From the NCBI GenBank assembly GCA_964620535.1, contig CAZUHN010000084.1:1-8716 (forward strand): a DNA stretch of 8,716 nt, written 5' to 3'. The notes beneath the pieces are model-generated. The model was not told where the DNA came from. It did no database searches and was given only the letters and a program-made list of their open reading frames with translations. Below, piece by piece: positions 6,686 through 8,716 of the stretch. Numbering within the stretch: the first letter of the stretch is position 1; each line of letters opens with the position of its first letter. This stretch comes from CAZUHN01 sp964620535 (GTDB lineage: Bacteria; UBA8248). A program made the position numbers and the translations under genes.

Positions 6686-8308
6686 CTACTCGATCTTCCG
6701 GCTCACCGGGCTGTGATTGACGAGGCCGGGCGCGAAGATCGAGTTCGGCCCGCCGCCGCCGTGCACCGCGATGAGGAGATCCTCCTTGTCCTCGACAACC
6801 GGAATGGTGGCGTTCTCCATGGTGTTCACCCCGAAGAATTTCTTCTTCCATGGACCCCAGCGCTCCCGCGCCTCAGGCGGGAAGGTGTGCACCGGGATCC
6901 GGTAGACCTCGTAGAGAAAGTCGCGCACAAGTTTCTTGTCGAAACCGCCCTGGGCCATCTTCTGCGCGTGGGCGGGACAGAAAAGGAGCATGTGCGAAGA
7001 GCGGGCGAACATGGGCCGGTTGCCGGAGCTGGCGAGCGCGGTCCCGAAGGTGCCGAGAATGCCCTGGGCGGTCACGGCGCTCTGGTCGTCCACCATCTGC
7101 ATGGGCTCAATTCCCAAAATGGTGACGACGCTGTCCGACTCGCGGAAGCCACGCTCGACGTGGAGGGGCTCCCAGGGGCTCTGCTCGACGTTCTCGGTGA
7201 TGGCCTCCGCCACCTTGCCGAGGTGGGCCTGGCAGTAGGCGCCGCGGGTATCGAGGTCGGCGGCGCAGTTGTAGAGGATGAGGCGCACGGCGCGGCCGAG
7301 GACGGCGTTCGGGAACCAGCCCATCCCAGTCAGGTCCCGTCCGTCGCTCATCCCCACCTCTTTGGCGATGGGCCCGTTCACCACGATGAGCGGGGACATT
7401 GTGTGCGCCGTGGTCAGGACGTGGTGCACCTTGAAGTCTTCCTCCTCCATCGCCCGCACGATGGCGACGAGAATGGGCATCATCTCGGGGGTGCAGCCCG
7501 CCATAACCGCGTTCGCCGCGATGCGCTCGACGGTGATGTCCGCGAGGCGCGGCATGTAGCGGGCGATCACCTCCGCCCCGGGCCGTCCCGCGGCGGCGGC
7601 GAAGCGCTCGACCAGGGGCAGGAGGGGAGGGATCACGGGGAGGCCGTCGGTCACCCCTCGCTCGAGGAGCGCCCGGTTCACTTCGATGAAGTCCCCCGGG
7701 ACGGCGAGAACGGACTCTTGCGCCAGGGCGCCCCCCCCCGGCGCGTCATCCTCGCGTATGGCGCGCCGCCACTCGGCCGCGATGGGGTCGGCGGACGCAA
7801 AGGCGATACGCCTTAAACCCTCCCCGCTCTCGTGGGCCACGGTGTTGTCCAGGAGATGGAGGCGAAAGTCGGGCGTCCACCGGTAGGAGCGCGCGTAGGC
7901 GCGCGCCGCCTTCTCGAAATCCCGGGCCACCACGACGACCGTGGGGACCCCCCGCTTCTCCAGCCGGATCGCGTCGCGGACACTCCGCGACGTGCAGTCC
8001 CCTCAGACCCCGAATCCAGTCACCGCCGCATCGGCGTTCGCAGCGATCTCGTCGTAGATCGCCTCGGCTTCATCGTGGGGGACCCACTGACCCTTCTTCC
8101 GCTGGATGGAGACGCTCGCTTCGAATTTCTCCGATACCGCCTCCCCCACGTGCTGAAGGAACTCGTCGGCGTGGCGCGTGTTGTTCTCGAGGAGGCCGAC
8201 TCGAAGGCCCTCTACCTTCTCGACAGACCGCACGCCTTCCAGAGTTTCGGTGGCCGCCGAGACGGCGGCGACGGGATTGACGATTTCGATCGACTTTTTT
8301 CCGCTCAT
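6686..8308 (-). CDS. UGSC-family selenoprotein (Sec at residue 102, TGA at 8003-8005)
   Basis: Read with TGA as selenocysteine, this is one 540-residue protein. Residues 1-101 (start ATG8308, GGGGGAG upstream) run into VTGFGV, then U102-G103-D104-C105-T-S-R-S-V-R-D-A, then RLEKRGVPTVVVVA. This matches the UGSC selenoprotein family, in which Sec and Cys two residues apart form a UxxC redox pair. The N-terminal domain has the look of a small alpha/beta fold. From about residue 206 a larger domain follows (VNRALLERGVTDGLPVIPP, ANAVMAGC, VVNGPIA, SPWEPLHVERGF, AVHGGGGP), characteristic of this family's long members; its biochemical activity is unknown to me. Both halves share one frame, there is no second ribosome binding site at the join, and a SECIS-like hairpin follows the TGA. 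A conventional gene caller would split it near 7933 and 8003. The role is probably thiol redox chemistry; the substrate is unknown. Confidence 0.85.
7972..7992 (-). promoter_or_regulatory. Bacterial SECIS-like stem-loop
   Basis: After the TGA come 10 bases, then CGTCGCGGA, loop GTG, and TCCGCGACG: a perfect 9-bp stem. The loop starts 19 bases after the TGA, inside the roughly 16-37-base range usual for bacterial SECIS elements, and its first base is G, as expected for SelB recognition. A 3-base loop is at the small end, but the outermost loop pair could open. The hairpin is coding, so part of the conservation may come from the protein. Confidence 0.75.
8003..8005 (-). other. Selenocysteine codon (in-frame TGA)
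   Basis: The minus-strand codons are GTC TGA GGG GAC TGC ACG, giving V-U-G-D-C-T. The codon frame (low coordinate congruent to 2 modulo 3) is identical before and after, and family similarity continues straight across. A UxxC redox motif results. Sec insertion needs SelA, SelB, SelD and tRNA-Sec encoded elsewhere in the genome; none is in this window. Confidence 0.85.
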
Positions 8309-8406
8309 CGGTGCTCCCCCTCTCCCCTCCCGAAATGACGGAGGTGAATCAGCTTTTCCCAATCCGGCATCACCCACTTTGCTCCTTGAAGAGAGGCATC
8401 CTAACC

Positions 8407-8716
8407 TCAAATGGCCATCCCAGGCCACGATTCTTTTCCGACCGACCGGCTCGGGTCCCAAACAGCTCCCCGTCCCTGGACAACAGTCAACCATCGCCTT
8501 TTTTTCAAGCATTCTGGAGCTCCCCGGACATCCTTCTCCTGTAGAGCCAACTTACTCAACCCGAGGGCGTCATCAAGTTCCCGGAAAGCGAGCAAGCCCG
8601 CGTCTGAGGTGATGGTGGTTCCCCGGAACTCAAGCTTCAATCTGCGGTCAAAATGGACTCTCAGAGGGCTCTTCGCGGCTTCACCCACCGGGTGTTCTCC
8701 ATCAGCGGGCGAGAGG
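8407..8716 (-). pseudogene. IS1380-type transposase, N-terminal fragment
   Basis: Minus-strand reading enters open at the window edge and contains LRVHFDRRLKLEF, then ITSDAGLLAFRELDDALGLSKLA, the N-terminal signature of IS1380-family DDE transposases. A GTG at 8688 or a codon beyond the window edge could be the start. Similarity ends at about 8545; the frame then runs on with unrelated sequence (QEKDVRGAPECLKKRRW...) to a TGA at 8407. The DDE core, which normally needs several hundred more residues, is absent, so the element is a dead remnant. No inverted terminal repeat is identified. It sits about 100 bases upstream of the selenoprotein start. Confidence 0.75.

Noticed and set aside
6713..7816. 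367-codon plus-strand open frame opposite the selenoprotein gene
   Set aside because: Composition is biased to R, G, H and V without motifs, and the opposite strand is clearly coding with conserved blocks.
6686..7933. Independent 415-residue protein starting at GTG7933
   Set aside because: The frame is open upstream to the TGA, family similarity (RLEKRGVPTVVV) runs across the proposed start, and no ribosome binding site precedes it.
8308..8370. Short minus-strand ORF (MPDWEKLIHLRHF...) whose TGA overlaps the selenoprotein ATG
   Set aside because: It is only about 21 codons with no recognisable similarity and a poor ribosome binding site; the overlap may be chance.
8412..8427. Small inverted repeat tggcc/ggcca near the end of the transposase frame
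   Set aside because: A 5-bp arm is expected by chance and it does not match an insertion-sequence terminus that I can identify.

Overview
The window looks like a piece of a chromosome from a GC-rich bacterium, probably from an uncultured environmental lineage. The GC content, the UGA-containing selenoprotein and the mix of catabolic enzymes suggest this, but no marker gene fixes the taxon. All recognisable genes lie on the minus strand, so the window is read from right to left.

Right end (about 8716-8309): the N-terminal fragment of an IS1380-type transposase, which loses family similarity after about 50 residues, followed by a short leader. Next (8308-6686) is the most striking gene. Two open stretches in the same frame are separated only by one TGA and join into a 540-residue UGSC-family selenoprotein (here U-G-D-C). 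A 9-bp stem with a G-first loop sits at bacterial SECIS distance behind the TGA. Translated conventionally, the gene would appear as two unrelated hypothetical proteins and lose its active-site motif.

Middle (6685-1158): a gene-free stretch of about 450 bases with a possible terminator and promoter, then five closely spaced co-directional genes. In transcription order these are a hydroxypyruvate-isomerase-like TIM barrel, an M19-type dipeptidase, a class III (GSA-aminomutase-like) aminotransferase, a short-chain dehydrogenase, and a DHDPS/NAL-family aldolase. Together they look like a catabolic operon for an amino-acid- or amino-sugar-acid-type compound: hydrolysis of an amide or peptide bond, PLP-dependent amino-group removal or migration, redox, C-C cleavage, and isomerisation of a short hydroxy-oxo acid. 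The substrate cannot be read from sequence. The operon is followed by a perfect 28-bp palindrome (1067-1094).

Left end (1157-1): an AT-richer stretch, then a dienelactone-hydrolase-family gene. Its natural start (860) has a good ribosome binding site and encodes a lipoprotein signal peptide, but an amber codon sits exactly in the lipobox (L-*-A-C). This gene is less GC-rich than the operon and may have a separate history.

Main points to follow up: the selenocysteine gene with its SECIS-like hairpin, the amber codon inside the lipobox, the palindrome, and the unassigned five-gene pathway.
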